NCBI GenBank assembly: GCA_033875255.1
Contig: JAWZSN010000024.1
Span: 1-64,000 of the forward strand
DNA: 64,000 nt
Origin: Marinimicrococcus sp033875255
Lineage (GTDB): Bacteria > Pseudomonadota > Alphaproteobacteria > Geminicoccales > Geminicoccaceae
Direction of reading: 5' to 3'
The notes beneath the pieces are model-generated. The model saw only the letters and a list, made by a program, of their open reading frames with translations, did not search any database and had not been told where the DNA came from. Positions 49,365 to 59,571 of the stretch are shown here, piece by piece. Position 1 is the stretch's first letter. Each line of letters opens with the position of its first letter. The translations under genes and the position numbers were made by a program.

Positions 49365-50336
49365 GTGAGCAGCGCCGACCCTCACGACAGCCAGCACGAT
49401 CCTGCCCAGCGCGACCCGGGAACGCCGCGCTCGCGCATTGTCGCGGAGGACCCGCCGCGGCAGCGCGCGTCGAGGCGGGTCTATCTGGGCACGGCCTTCG
49501 CGGTGGTCTTCGCGCTGTTCGCCTGGATCGTCTGGTGGGCCTATGAGGAGACCCTGGGGGGCGGCGGCGAGCCGCCGCTCGTTCGGGCGAGCGATGCGCC
49601 CTACAAGCGCTCGGCCGACACGCCGGGCGGCCTCGACACCGAGACCGAGGGCGTCTCCAGCGTGTTCGGCGAGCGTCGCGAGACGGTGCGGATCGAGCGC
49701 CTGCTGCCACGCCAGGAAGCCGCACCGCCGCGTCCTGCAGCAGAGCTGCTGCCGCCACCGGAGCCCGAGCCCGACCCGCTGGAGGCACCCGCCTCGCCGG
49801 CGGCGGTGCCGCCCCTCGAGGGGCCTGCCGACCTTGCACCGGTCACGGCCGCCGTGCCTCCGCCGGCTGCCGAGGAGCCGGCGGCTCCGCACCAGGAGCC
49901 GGAGCCCGAGCCGGCGCCAGTGACCACCGCCGCGGCGCCGCCGGCACAAGCGCCCGTGCCCACGCCGGCCCCGGCGCCCCGGCCGGCGCAGCGCCCGCAA
50001 GCGACTGCCGCGCCGGCCGAGCCCGCCGGCGGACCGCGCCCGCTCGCCGCCACCCGGCCCGACGCCGGGCCTGCAGCGCGCGCCGACGGCCTGTGGCTGA
50101 TCCAGATCGCGGCCCTCAGCAGCCGTGCCGCGGTCGAGAGCGCCTGGGAGCGGCTGCGCGGCAAGCACGGCCAGCTTCTGGGCGGGCTCTCGCTGCGCGT
50201 CGACGAGGTGCCGTCGGGCTCCGGCCGGCTGTTCCGCATGCAGGCGGCCGCCTTCAGCGACCGCAGCGAGGCGGCGCGGGTGTGCGCCGGCCTCAAGGCT
50301 GCCGGCACCGACTGCTTCGTGGTGGCGCGCCGGTGA
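49365..50336 (+). CDS. SPOR-domain membrane protein
   Basis: 323 residues from GTG 49365 with GGAG seven bases upstream. Cytoplasmic N-terminus (1-38), one membrane helix (about 39-61, TAFAVVFALFAWIVWWAY), a long Pro/Ala/Glu-rich periplasmic linker (about 110-245) and a C-terminal SPOR domain (about 245-323: GLWLIQIAALSSRAAVESAW, LFRMQAAAFSDRSEAARVC). SPOR domains bind denuded septal peptidoglycan, so a role in division is likely. Its stop overlaps the nagZ start (GTGA). Confidence 0.88.
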   Translation: MSSADPHDSQHDPAQRDPGTPRSRIVAEDPPRQRASRRVYLGTAFAVVFALFAWIVWWAYEETLGGGGEPPLVRASDAPYKRSADTPGGLDTETEGVSSVFGERRETVRIERLLPRQEAAPPRPAAELLPPPEPEPDPLEAPASPAAVPPLEGPADLAPVTAAVPPPAAEEPAAPHQEPEPEPAPVTTAAAPPAQAPVPTPAPAPRPAQRPQATAAPAEPAGGPRPLAATRPDAGPAARADGLWLIQIAALSSRAAVESAWERLRGKHGQLLGGLSLRVDEVPSGSGRLFRMQAAAFSDRSEAARVCAGLKAAGTDCFVVARR

Positions 50337-51358
50337 GCCGCGCCGTCGCGCCGCGCGCCGCCATCGTCGGGATCGCCGGTCCGCACCTGACGAGCGAGGA
50401 GGCGGCACTGCTCCGCCGCCTGCCGCCTTCCGGCGTGATCCTGTTCGGGCGCAATTGCGTCGACCGGGCCCAACTTTCCCGGCTCACTGCCTCTTTGCGC
50501 GAGTGCGTGGCTGCCGACCTGCCGATCCTCATCGATCAGGAGGGCGGCAGGGTCATGCGGCTGAGGCCGCCGGTCTGGCCCGAGCTGCCGCCGATGGGCA
50601 TGCTCGGCGAGCTCGATGCCGTGGATCCGGCCGCCGCCGAACGGCTGCTGCGGCTCGCCGCGGGCGTCATCGGCGCGGTCCTGCACGAGGTCGGGATCGA
50701 CGTCGACTGTGCCCCGGTTCTCGACCTGCGCATGCCCGAGACGACCCGGGCCATCGGTGACCGCTCGTTCGGCGCCGATCCCGAGCGGGTCGGGCGGCTC
50801 GGGCACATCGCCATCGAGACCCTGCGCGCCCGGGGCGTCGCCCCGGTGATCAAGCATCTGCCCGGCCACGGCCGGGCCATCGTCGACAGCCATGTCGAGC
50901 TGCCGGTCGTGGACGCGCCGCTCGAGCTCTTGCGGGCCCAGGACTTCGTGCCCTTTCGGGCCTGCGCCGATGCCGGCCTCGGGATGACGGCGCATCTCCT
51001 GTTCCCGGCGATCGATGCGGAGCTTCCGGCGACCCTCTCGCCCGTCGTGATCGATCGCATCATCCGTGGCGAGATCGGCTTTTCGGGCGTGCTGATGAGC
51101 GATGATCTCTGCATGGGCGCCCTTTCGGGCGAGCCCGCGGCGCGTGCCTGTCGCGCGCTCGACGCCGGCTGCGATCTCGCTCTTTACTGCTCGGGCGTGC
51201 TGGCCGAGACGGCAGCCGTGCTCGAGGCGGTGCCACCCCTGCCGGAGACCCGGCAGGAATCGCTGGCCGCGGCGCGGAAAGCAGCCGGCGGCGATCGGGC
51301 GCCCTTCGACGTGGAAGCGGCGCAGACCGAGCTCGCTGCACTCCGGGCGACCGCCTGA
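50333..51358 (+). CDS. nagZ: Beta-N-acetylhexosaminidase
   Basis: 341 residues, GH3. Active-site motifs KHLPGHGRA (His-Asp-type acid/base loop region), LIDQEGGRVMRL substrate site and nucleophile Asp in VLMSDDLCMGAL. No signal peptide, so cytosolic peptidoglycan recycling as in NagZ. Starts at GTG overlapping the SPOR gene. Confidence 0.92.
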   Translation: MSRAVAPRAAIVGIAGPHLTSEEAALLRRLPPSGVILFGRNCVDRAQLSRLTASLRECVAADLPILIDQEGGRVMRLRPPVWPELPPMGMLGELDAVDPAAAERLLRLAAGVIGAVLHEVGIDVDCAPVLDLRMPETTRAIGDRSFGADPERVGRLGHIAIETLRARGVAPVIKHLPGHGRAIVDSHVELPVVDAPLELLRAQDFVPFRACADAGLGMTAHLLFPAIDAELPATLSPVVIDRIIRGEIGFSGVLMSDDLCMGALSGEPAARACRALDAGCDLALYCSGVLAETAAVLEAVPPLPETRQESLAAARKAAGGDRAPFDVEAAQTELAALRATA

Positions 51359-51362
51359 CCGC

Positions 51363-52058
51363 ATGGACCAGATCGCCGATTTCGCCCGCATCCTCTCGGT
51401 GTGGCTCCTGCCGGTGCTGCTCGCCATCACCCTGCACGAGGCCGCCCACGCCTGGACAGCCGAGAAGCTGGGCGACGACACCGCCCGCCGGCTGGGCCGG
51501 GTGAGCTTCAACCCGGTTCGCCATGTCGACCCGTTCGGAACCTTCCTGCTGCCCGGCCTGCTGGTGCTGGCAGGCGCTCCCTTCGTGTTCGGCTGGGCAA
51601 AGCCGGTGCCGGTGGCCTTCCACCGCCTGCGCCGCCCCAAGACCGACATGATCTGGGTGGCCCTGGCGGGGCCCGGCATCAACATCGCCATGGCGGTCAT
51701 CGCTGCCACCGCCATGCACTTCACCGATCTGCCGCCCGACTGGCTCGGTCCGTGGCTCCACGAGAACCTCCAGAACGCGGTGCTGGTGAACCTGGTCCTA
51801 GCGGCCTTCAACATGCTGCCGCTGCCGCCGCTGGACGGTGGCCGGGTGCTGGTGGGCGTGCTGCCCGGGCCGCTCGCCGTGAGGGTCGCCAGGCTGGAGC
51901 GCTACGGGCTCCTCATCCTGATCGCCGCGGTCTTCCTGCTGCCGATGCTGGCGGCACAGCTGGGCTACCAGATCAACCCGCTGGCGGCCCTGCTGCTGCC
52001 CATGGTCCAGTTCCTCTACGACGTGGTGCTGCTGCTGAGTTTTTGGGGGGCGGGATGA
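51363..52058 (+). CDS. Site-2 protease-like M50 metalloprotease
   Basis: 231 residues, four to six membrane helices. Zinc site HEAAH (residues 25-29) within ITLHEAAHAWTAEKLGD, and the third ligand in NMLPLPPLDGGRVL. NPVRHVDPFGT is the family-specific loop. No PDZ domain, so it is of the short rhomboid-like S2P type. Substrate unknown. Starts four bases after nagZ stop and overlaps scpA (ATGA). Confidence 0.9.
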   Translation: MDQIADFARILSVWLLPVLLAITLHEAAHAWTAEKLGDDTARRLGRVSFNPVRHVDPFGTFLLPGLLVLAGAPFVFGWAKPVPVAFHRLRRPKTDMIWVALAGPGINIAMAVIAATAMHFTDLPPDWLGPWLHENLQNAVLVNLVLAAFNMLPLPPLDGGRVLVGVLPGPLAVRVARLERYGLLILIAAVFLLPMLAAQLGYQINPLAALLLPMVQFLYDVVLLLSFWGAG

Positions 52059-52783
52059 GCCTCGCCGCCGATTTCGTGGTCGATCTCGAGGTTTTCGAAG
52101 GACCCCTCGACCTGCTGCTCGATCTCGCCCGCGGGCAGAAGATCGACCTGCGCCAGGTCTCGGTGCTGGCGCTGGCCGACCAGTACCTGGCCTATCTCCA
52201 GGATGCCCGCGAGCGGCGCATCGAGGTCGCCGCCGAATATCTGGTGATGGCGGCGTGGCTGGCCTATCTCAAGTCGCAGCTCCTGCTGCCGCCGGCCGAG
52301 CGCGACGAGCCGGACGCCGAGGCGGTCGCCGCCGAGCTCGGCGCCCGCCTGCGCCGCCTCGAGGCCATTCGCCGCGCTGCCGCATGGCTCGAGGAGCGCC
52401 CGCGGCTGGGCGTGGCGCGGCTCGTCCGCGAGGTGCCCGAGCCGGCCGATGTCGATGTCGAGCCGCGCTACGTGGCCCGCCTCCACGACCTGCTGGCGGC
52501 CTATGGACGGGCGGCGCGGCGGCGCCAGCCCGGGCAGATCACCCTGCCGTCGCGCCGGCTGATGACCGTGGACACCGCGATGGACCGCCTCTCGCGCCTG
52601 CTGACCGGCCATGACTGGCGCGACCTCGCGGGCTTCGTGCCGAACGGCCTCGAGGACGGGGTGGAGCGGCGGGCGGCCCTGGCCGCGAGCCTGCTCGCCA
52701 GCCTCGAGCTGGCCCGCACCGGCGTTCTGGATCTGCAGCAGGCCGCCCCCTTCGGGCCCATCATGGTACGGCGCAAGACGTGA
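52055..52783 (+). CDS. scpA: Segregation and condensation protein A
   Basis: 242 residues. Kleisin signature at the N-terminus FEGPLDLLLDLARGQKIDLRQVSVLALADQYL and YLVMAAWLAYLKSQLLLP (quoted in part). Binds SMC heads in the bacterial condensin. Overlaps both neighbours; acts with ScpB. [Long motif: residues 12-44; key FEGPLDLLL and IDLRQVSV.]. Confidence 0.93.
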   Translation: MSLAADFVVDLEVFEGPLDLLLDLARGQKIDLRQVSVLALADQYLAYLQDARERRIEVAAEYLVMAAWLAYLKSQLLLPPAERDEPDAEAVAAELGARLRRLEAIRRAAAWLEERPRLGVARLVREVPEPADVDVEPRYVARLHDLLAAYGRAARRRQPGQITLPSRRLMTVDTAMDRLSRLLTGHDWRDLAGFVPNGLEDGVERRAALAASLLASLELARTGVLDLQQAAPFGPIMVRRKT

Positions 52784-53316
52784 GCGAGATCGCCCCCAAA
52801 CACATTGTCGAAGCCCTGCTGTTCGCCGCCGGCGAGCCGCTCGAGGAGCGGGTGATCCAGGCCCATCTGGGCGAGGGCGCGATGGCCCGCGAGGTGCTGC
52901 TCGAGCTGCAGCGCGACTATGCGGGGCGCGGCGTGCGGATCGAGCGTCAGGAGCGGGCGTGGGCGGTGCGCACCGCCCCCGAGGTGGCGCCGCATCTCAA
53001 GCGTGTCCTGCGGCCGACCCGCCGCCTGTCGCGGCCGGCCCTGGAGACCCTGGCCATCATCGCCTACCAGCAGCCGGTGACCCGCGCCGAGATCGAGGCG
53101 GTGCGTGGCGTCACGGTGGCGCAGGGCACGCTCGATCTTCTGATCGAGACCGGCTGGGTCGCTCCGCACGGCCGCCGCGATGCCCCCGGCCGGCCGATTA
53201 CCTGGATCACCACCCCGGCCTTTCTCGACGAGTTCGGCCTGTCCTCGCTGGGCGATCTGCCGCGCCTCGAGGAGCTGGAGGCCGCCGGCCTTTTCAACGG
53301 CGCCGGCGAGCGGTAA
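52780..53316 (+). CDS. scpB: Segregation and condensation protein B
   Basis: 178 residues from GTG 52780. Twin winged-helix protein: VEALLFAAGEPL at the N-terminus, LETLAIIAYQQPVTRAEIEAVRGV in the middle (key IAYQQPVTRAEI) and GRPITWITTPAFLDEFGLSSL near the end. Partner of ScpA. GTGA overlap with scpA. Confidence 0.93.
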   Translation: MSEIAPKHIVEALLFAAGEPLEERVIQAHLGEGAMAREVLLELQRDYAGRGVRIERQERAWAVRTAPEVAPHLKRVLRPTRRLSRPALETLAIIAYQQPVTRAEIEAVRGVTVAQGTLDLLIETGWVAPHGRRDAPGRPITWITTPAFLDEFGLSSLGDLPRLEELEAAGLFNGAGER

Positions 53317-53325
53317 GAGCCGGGT

Positions 53326-53339
53326 AGGCCTTCGGGCCT
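53326..53339 (+). terminator. Small hairpin after scpB
   Basis: AGGCC and GGCCT around a TTCG tetraloop, ten bases after the scpB stop, then CTTGC. Likely terminator of the argS-scpB run, short T tract. Confidence 0.4.
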
Positions 53340-53361
53340 CTTGCAACGGAACGGATCGCCC

Positions 53362-54465
<1,104 letters not shown>

Positions 54466-54573
54466 GCCCTCCCGGACGCCGCGCGGACCGGCCGCGTTGC
54501 GGGGCGAGGGGAATTTTGCCAGACTCGTGCCACCACGAACGGGCCCGGGCGGCCGCCGGGCGAGGAGTCGTCG

Positions 54574-54819
54574 ATGAACATCGGTATCTGGCAGGTCGTG
54601 CTCGTCCTGCTGATCGTGCTGATCCTGTTCGGTGCTGGAAAGCTGCCGAAGGTGATGGGCGATGTCGCCAAGGGCGTGAAGAGCTTCAAGGCGGGGCTCA
54701 AGGACGACGAGGACGAGGACGAGACGAAGACGGCCGCGGCAAAGCCGCTGACCGCCGAGAAGAACGAGAGCGCCGCCCACGAGGCGCCGACGAAGAAGGA
54801 CGAGCCGGCGCGCAGCTAA
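54574..54819 (+). CDS. tatA: Twin-arginine translocase subunit TatA
   Basis: 81 residues. One membrane helix (WQVVLVLLIVLILFGAGKLP) with the FGxGKLP hinge, amphipathic helix (VMGDVAKGVKSFKAGL) and acidic/Lys tail. Pore-forming component. First gene of tatABC. Confidence 0.93.
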   Translation: MNIGIWQVVLVLLIVLILFGAGKLPKVMGDVAKGVKSFKAGLKDDEDEDETKTAAAKPLTAEKNESAAHEAPTKKDEPARS

Positions 54820-54852
54820 TAGCCCGCGTCGGTTCCCACCGGAGCCGCGTCG

Positions 54853-55383
54853 ATGCTGGATATCGGCTGGTCCGAGATGGCCATCGTCATGGTGGTGGCC
54901 CTTCTCGTCATCGGACCCAAGGACCTACCCCGTGTGGCGCGCTCGATCGGCAAGTGGACCGCCAAGGCGCGGTCGATGGCGCGCGAGTTCCAGCGTTCGC
55001 TCGATGACATGGCGCGCGAGGCCGAGCTCACCGAGATCAAGTCCGAGCTCGACAAGGTGCGCCACAAGGACATCGGTCAGACCATCCGTGATACGGTCGA
55101 TCCGAAGGGCGAGCTCGACCGCGCCTTCGAGCTGGCACCGGATCGCCCCGAGCGTCGCGTGACGCCGGGCCCGGCCGCCGTCGAGCGGGCGCGCGCGGAG
55201 GAGAAACGCGAGCTGGAAGGACCCGCCGCCGACGCCCAGGGGGGGGAGCAGGCAACCGCGTCCGTGTCTCCTGAAGCCCCCGCCGCCGAGCCCCGCACCG
55301 TGGCGGCTGCCGCCGGGCCCACGCCGCCGTCCGCCACCGGTGAGCCCGCCATCGCGGATCCCGACGCCGCCAGGAAGAGCTGA
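54853..55383 (+). CDS. tatB: Sec-independent translocase subunit TatB
   Basis: 176 residues. MLDIGWSEMAIVMVVALLVIGPKDLPRV: N-terminal helix with the GPKDLP hinge, then a long amphipathic helix and an Ala/Pro/Glu-rich tail. Forms the receptor complex with TatC, whose gene begins five bases after the stop. [Motif positions 1-28; key GWSEM and IGPKDLP.]. Confidence 0.93.
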   Translation: MLDIGWSEMAIVMVVALLVIGPKDLPRVARSIGKWTAKARSMAREFQRSLDDMAREAELTEIKSELDKVRHKDIGQTIRDTVDPKGELDRAFELAPDRPERRVTPGPAAVERARAEEKRELEGPAADAQGGEQATASVSPEAPAAEPRTVAAAAGPTPPSATGEPAIADPDAARKS

Positions 55384-55388
55384 CGATC

Positions 55389-56198
55389 GTGATCAAGGAC
55401 ATCGACGATCGCGAGATGCCGCTGCTCGAGCATCTGATCGAGCTGCGCAACCGTCTCGCCTATGCCTGCATCGCGCTCGTTGCGGGATTTCTCGTCTGCT
55501 ATTTCTTCGCCGAGGACATCTACGGCTTCCTCGTCCGGCCGCTGGCCAATATCTACGAGGGCCAGACCGGCCGCCGGATGATCTATACCGGCCTGACGGA
55601 AGCCTTCTTCACCTATCTGAAGGTGGCCTTTTTCGCAGGCGCGTTCATCACCTTCCCGTTCATCGCCACCCAGCTCTGGATGTTCATCGCACCGGGGCTC
55701 TACCGGAACGAGAAGGAAGCCTTCCTGCCGTTCCTGGTGGCCACGCCGATCCTGTTCTTCCTGGGCGGGGCCTTCGTCTACTACTTCATCTTCCCGCTGG
55801 CCTGGCAGTTCTTCTTGAGCTTCGAGAGCCAGGGCGGCGCCGTGCCGATCCAGCTCGAGGCCAGGGTCAGCGAGTATCTCGATCTCGTCATGAAGCTGAT
55901 CTTTGCCTTCGGCATCGCCTTCGAGCTGCCGGTGGCGCTGACGCTGATGGGCCGGGTCGGGCTGGTCACCGCCGACGGCCTCGCGCGCAACCGACGCTAC
56001 GCCATCGTCGGCGTGTTCGTGGCGGCGGCGATCATCACCCCGCCCGACGTCATCAGCCAGATCGGCCTCGCCGTGCCGCTGATCGCCCTCTACGAGATCT
56101 CGATCCTGATGGTCAGGCGGGTCGAGAGGAAGCGGGCCCGCGCCGAGGCGGCGGAGGCGGCGCAAGACGCGGCTTCGGACGACAAGGGCGACGTCTGA
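55389..56198 (+). CDS. tatC: Sec-independent translocase subunit TatC
   Basis: 269 residues from GTG 55389. Six membrane helices; MPLLEHLIELRNRLAYACIA at the N-terminus is the TatC signature, with APGLYRNEKEAFLPF and FAFGIAFELPV further on. Recognises twin-arginine signal peptides. C-terminal tail is charged and cytoplasmic. Confidence 0.95.
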   Translation: MIKDIDDREMPLLEHLIELRNRLAYACIALVAGFLVCYFFAEDIYGFLVRPLANIYEGQTGRRMIYTGLTEAFFTYLKVAFFAGAFITFPFIATQLWMFIAPGLYRNEKEAFLPFLVATPILFFLGGAFVYYFIFPLAWQFFLSFESQGGAVPIQLEARVSEYLDLVMKLIFAFGIAFELPVALTLMGRVGLVTADGLARNRRYAIVGVFVAAAIITPPDVISQIGLAVPLIALYEISILMVRRVERKRARAEAAEAAQDAASDDKGDV

Positions 56199-56228
56199 GG
56201 ACGGCTCTGCCGGTTGCGGAGATTGACA

Positions 56229-56261
56229 AGGCGGGCGGGATTACGGACTTTCCGCCCGCCT
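56229..56261 (+). terminator. Hairpin between tatC and serS
   Basis: AGGCGGGCGG and CCGCCCGCCT, ten perfect pairs with a 13-base loop. No T-run after it. A TTGACA sequence (56223-56228) just precedes it, so it may also be in the serS leader. Confidence 0.45.
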
Positions 56262-56286
56262 GTCATCATCTGCGCTCGGAACCGCC

Positions 56287-57564
56287 GTGTTCGATCTCAA
56301 GTGGCTGCGTGAGCATCCCGACCTCTTCGACCGTTCGCTGGCGCGGCGTGGGCAACCGCCCGCCGCCGCCTTCATCCTCGCAATCGACGAGGAGCGGCGG
56401 GCGCTCGAGACCCGTCTCCAGGAGCAGCAGGCCGAGCGCAACCGGCTCTCCAAGGAGATCGGCGAGGCCAAGCGGACCCGCGACGAGGCGCGCGCGGGAG
56501 CGCTGATGGAGCGGGTGGCGGCCCTCAAGGAGGGGGTCAAGGAGGGCGAGGAGCGGCAGCGCCTGCTCCAAGAGCGCCTCGACACGACCCTTGCCGGCTA
56601 TCCCAACATCCTGGCCGACGACGTCCCCGACGGCCCCGACGAGAGCCACAACCGCGTCGAGCGCACCGTCGGCGAGCCGCGCCGCTTCGACTTCAAGCCG
56701 CGCCCGCACGAGGAGATCGGTGCCCGCCTCGGCATGGATTTCGAGCGCGCGGCGCGATTGTCGGGCGCGCGTTTCGTGACGCTCATGGGCAGTCTCGCCC
56801 GGCTCGAGCGGGCTATCGGCACGTTCATGCTGGAGCTGCAGACCGGCGAGCATGATTATCGCGAGGTGGCGGTTCCCTATCTGGTGCGCGAGCCGGCGCT
56901 GTTCGGCACGGGTCAGCTCCCCAAGTTCGGCGAGGACCTGTTCCGCACCGGCGACCACTTTCTCATCCCCACCGCCGAGGTGCCGCTGACCAACCTCATG
57001 GCCGGCGAGATCCTGGCCGAGGCCGAGCTGCCACTGCGCTTCTCCGCCTGGACCCCATGCTTCAGGGCCGAGGCCGGCGCTGCCGGCCGCGACACGCGCG
57101 GCATGATCCGCCAGCACCAGTTCAGCAAGGTGGAGATGGTGAGCCTCACCACGCCGGAGCAGTCGGCGGCCGAGCACGAGCGCATGACCGCCTGCGCCGA
57201 GGCGGTGCTGCAGCGACTGGAGCTGCCCTATCGGGTGATGACGCTGTGCGCCGGCGACACCGGCTTCGGTGCCACCAAGACCTACGACATCGAGGTCTGG
57301 CTGCCGGGCCAGGACTGCTACCGCGAGATCTCCTCCTGCTCCAACTGCGGCGACTTCCAGGCGCGCCGCATGGACGGCCGGTTCCGCCCGGCCGACGGCA
57401 AGGGCGTACGCTTCCTCCACACCCTCAACGGGTCGGGTCTCGCCGTCGGCCGCACCCTGATCGCGGTCCTCGAGAACTACCAGGAGGCCGACGGCAGCGT
57501 GCGCGTGCCCGAGGCGCTGCAGCCCTGGATGGGCGGGCTGGAGAGGCTCGTGCCGAATGGCTGA
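56287..57564 (+). CDS. serS: Serine-tRNA ligase
   Basis: 425 residues from GTG 56287. N-terminal coiled-coil arm (about 30-100) that grips the long variable arm of tRNA-Ser. Class II core: motif 2 FRAEAGAAGRDTRGMIRQHQF (key RAEAG and RDTRG), SSCSNCGDFQARR and motif 3 GSGLAVGRTLIAVLENY. Overlaps surE by eight bases. Confidence 0.95.
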   Translation: MFDLKWLREHPDLFDRSLARRGQPPAAAFILAIDEERRALETRLQEQQAERNRLSKEIGEAKRTRDEARAGALMERVAALKEGVKEGEERQRLLQERLDTTLAGYPNILADDVPDGPDESHNRVERTVGEPRRFDFKPRPHEEIGARLGMDFERAARLSGARFVTLMGSLARLERAIGTFMLELQTGEHDYREVAVPYLVREPALFGTGQLPKFGEDLFRTGDHFLIPTAEVPLTNLMAGEILAEAELPLRFSAWTPCFRAEAGAAGRDTRGMIRQHQFSKVEMVSLTTPEQSAAEHERMTACAEAVLQRLELPYRVMTLCAGDTGFGATKTYDIEVWLPGQDCYREISSCSNCGDFQARRMDGRFRPADGKGVRFLHTLNGSGLAVGRTLIAVLENYQEADGSVRVPEALQPWMGGLERLVPNG

Positions 57565-58348
57565 GCTGCCGCTCCGCATCCTCGTCACCAACGATGACGG
57601 GGTGAATGCGCACGGGATCAAGACCCTCGAGCACATCGCCCGGACGCTCAGCGAGGATGTCTGGGTGGTGGCGCCCGAGACCAACAATAGCGGGGCAGGG
57701 CACTCGCTGACCATCTCGCGGCCGCTGCGCGTCCGGCGGATCGCGGAGCGGCACTTCGCCCTCGACGGTACCCCTACCGATTGCGTGCTGGTGGGCCTGC
57801 AACGGCTGATCACCGGCAAGCCGGTGGACCTCGTGCTCTCGGGCATCAACCATGGCGGCAACCTCGCCGACGACGTGACCTATTCGGGGACGATTGCTGC
57901 CGCCATGGAGGCGACCCTGCTCGGCGTGCGGGCGGTGGCCATGTCGCAGGTCTGCCGGAACCGACGGCGGATCAAGTGGACGCCGGCGGAGAGCCGGGCG
58001 CCGGAGCTGCTGCGCAGACTGGCCGTCATGGATTGGCCGCGCGACGTGCTGCTCAACGTCAACTTCCCCGACCGCAGCGCCCGCTCGATCGGCGAGGTGA
58101 AGGTCACCACCCAGGGCAAGCGCAAGCTGGGCGACGAGATCGTCGAGCGCCGCGACCCGCGGGGTGAGCCCTATTTTTGGATCGGCGCCGCGCGCAGCGA
58201 GAGCAGCGTCAAGGAGGGGACCGACCTCTGGGCCATCGAGGAGGGCCATGTCTCGGTGACGCCCATTCACCTCGACATGACACACCGGCAGAGTTTTTCA
58301 CGCCTCGAGGAGGCTTTGCGCCGCGAACCTCGTGCAGAGCCTGCGTAA
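57557..58348 (+). CDS. surE: 5'-nucleotidase SurE
   Basis: 263 residues. N-terminal metal site ILVTNDDGVNAHGI (Asp-Asp), VAPETNNSGAGHSLT with Ser/Asn ligands, and VLSGINHGGNLADDVTYSGT. Dephosphorylates nucleoside monophosphates. The pcm gene that often follows surE is absent here; the LysM/M23 gene comes next, 46 bp on. Confidence 0.94.
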   Translation: MAELPLRILVTNDDGVNAHGIKTLEHIARTLSEDVWVVAPETNNSGAGHSLTISRPLRVRRIAERHFALDGTPTDCVLVGLQRLITGKPVDLVLSGINHGGNLADDVTYSGTIAAAMEATLLGVRAVAMSQVCRNRRRIKWTPAESRAPELLRRLAVMDWPRDVLLNVNFPDRSARSIGEVKVTTQGKRKLGDEIVERRDPRGEPYFWIGAARSESSVKEGTDLWAIEEGHVSVTPIHLDMTHRQSFSRLEEALRREPRAEPA

Positions 58349-58394
58349 CTTCCGTATCTTGTGGGCGCGCACGCGCTTCGCCTAGGGTTCTCGC

Positions 58395-59543
58395 ATGCCA
58401 GACGACAGCCAAGCTTCTCGCCTCCGCGCGCCGGGTCTGACGGCAGTCCTCGGCGCCCTGCTGCTGGCCGGCTGCACCACCTATGTGCCGGTGCAGATGG
58501 CGGGGGACCAATCGTGGATCGAAGCCCGGGCGCGGGCGGCGCGCACGGCCGCCCTGGGTGGAACCTACCGGGTCCGGCCGGGCGATACGCTGGGCGGCAT
58601 CGCCAGCCGGCACGGCGTCGCAACGGCGCAGCTCGCCGCCGCCAACAACATCGCCGAGCCCTCGCGGATCTATGCCGGCCAGATGCTGCGGCTGCCGACC
58701 GGCTCTGCTCCGGTGCGGCAGGTGCCGCCCACGGTGCCGGCCGGACCGGTGCCGGTGGCGCTGCCGCCGCAGCCGAGCGTGCAGGTGGCGGAGCTTCCGC
58801 CGCTCCCGGCGGCGCGTCAGGCCCCCGCCCGGCCGGCGCCGGTTCTGGCCCGCCCCGCCGCACCCGCCGCTCCGGCGCCTGTCACGGCCCAGGCCGGCCC
58901 CGCGCCGCTGGTCCGGCCTGCGGTGGAGCTTCCTCCTTCCGCCAGCCCTGTCAGCGCCGCCAGCCCTCTAAGCCCCGAGCTGCCCCGCCCGGTGGCGGCA
59001 CCGCGGCCCGAGCCGGTGCCGGCCGTTCGCACCGCGGCCGTGGAGCCGGTGCCGAGCAAGGCGGATGCGGCGCAGATGGACGAGGCGGCCGCCGAGGCGA
59101 CACGCAAGGCAGCGGCCACGCGTCCGCCCTCGCTCTCGGGCGACGGGTTCCTGTGGCCGGTGCGAGGCTCGATGATCAGCACCTTCGGCGAGAAGCCCAA
59201 CCGGCAGCGCAACGACGGAATCAATGTGGCTGCACCGCTCGGCACGCCGGTGCGGGCAGCGGAATATGGCGTCGTCGTCTATGCCGGATCGGCCATTGCC
59301 GGCTTTGGCAACATGATGCTGGTCCGCCATGCCGGTGGCTTCACCAGCGCCTACGCCCACCTCGACAAGATCCACGTCAAGGTCGGCGAGCAGGTCGAGC
59401 GCGGCCAGGTGGTGGCGACCGTCGGCAGCACCGGCGACGTTCACAGCCCGCAGCTCCATTTCGAGCTGCGCTCGGGCAAGACCCCGCTCGATCCGCTGGG
59501 TCATCTGGTGGATGGCGACACCAGGCTGGCCAGCGCCCGCTGA
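58395..59543 (+). CDS. nlpD: LysM plus degenerate M23 (LytM) lipoprotein, NlpD-like
   Basis: 382 residues. Lipobox LAGC (signal LTAVLGALLLAGC), LysM domain about 58-105 (YRVRPGDTLGGIASRHGV), a 130-residue Pro/Ala-rich linker, and a C-terminal LytM domain (about 250-370). The zinc ligands look incomplete: RNDGINVAAP has Arg where HNDGIN is usual, and SPQLHFEL has Gln in place of the first His of HxH. It is therefore likely an amidase activator and not an active endopeptidase. Its place after surE agrees with NlpD. Confidence 0.87.
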   Translation: MPDDSQASRLRAPGLTAVLGALLLAGCTTYVPVQMAGDQSWIEARARAARTAALGGTYRVRPGDTLGGIASRHGVATAQLAAANNIAEPSRIYAGQMLRLPTGSAPVRQVPPTVPAGPVPVALPPQPSVQVAELPPLPAARQAPARPAPVLARPAAPAAPAPVTAQAGPAPLVRPAVELPPSASPVSAASPLSPELPRPVAAPRPEPVPAVRTAAVEPVPSKADAAQMDEAAAEATRKAAATRPPSLSGDGFLWPVRGSMISTFGEKPNRQRNDGINVAAPLGTPVRAAEYGVVVYAGSAIAGFGNMMLVRHAGGFTSAYAHLDKIHVKVGEQVERGQVVATVGSTGDVHSPQLHFELRSGKTPLDPLGHLVDGDTRLASAR

Positions 59544-59571
59544 GGAGCGCGCCGGCCAGCCCGGTCGCCCG

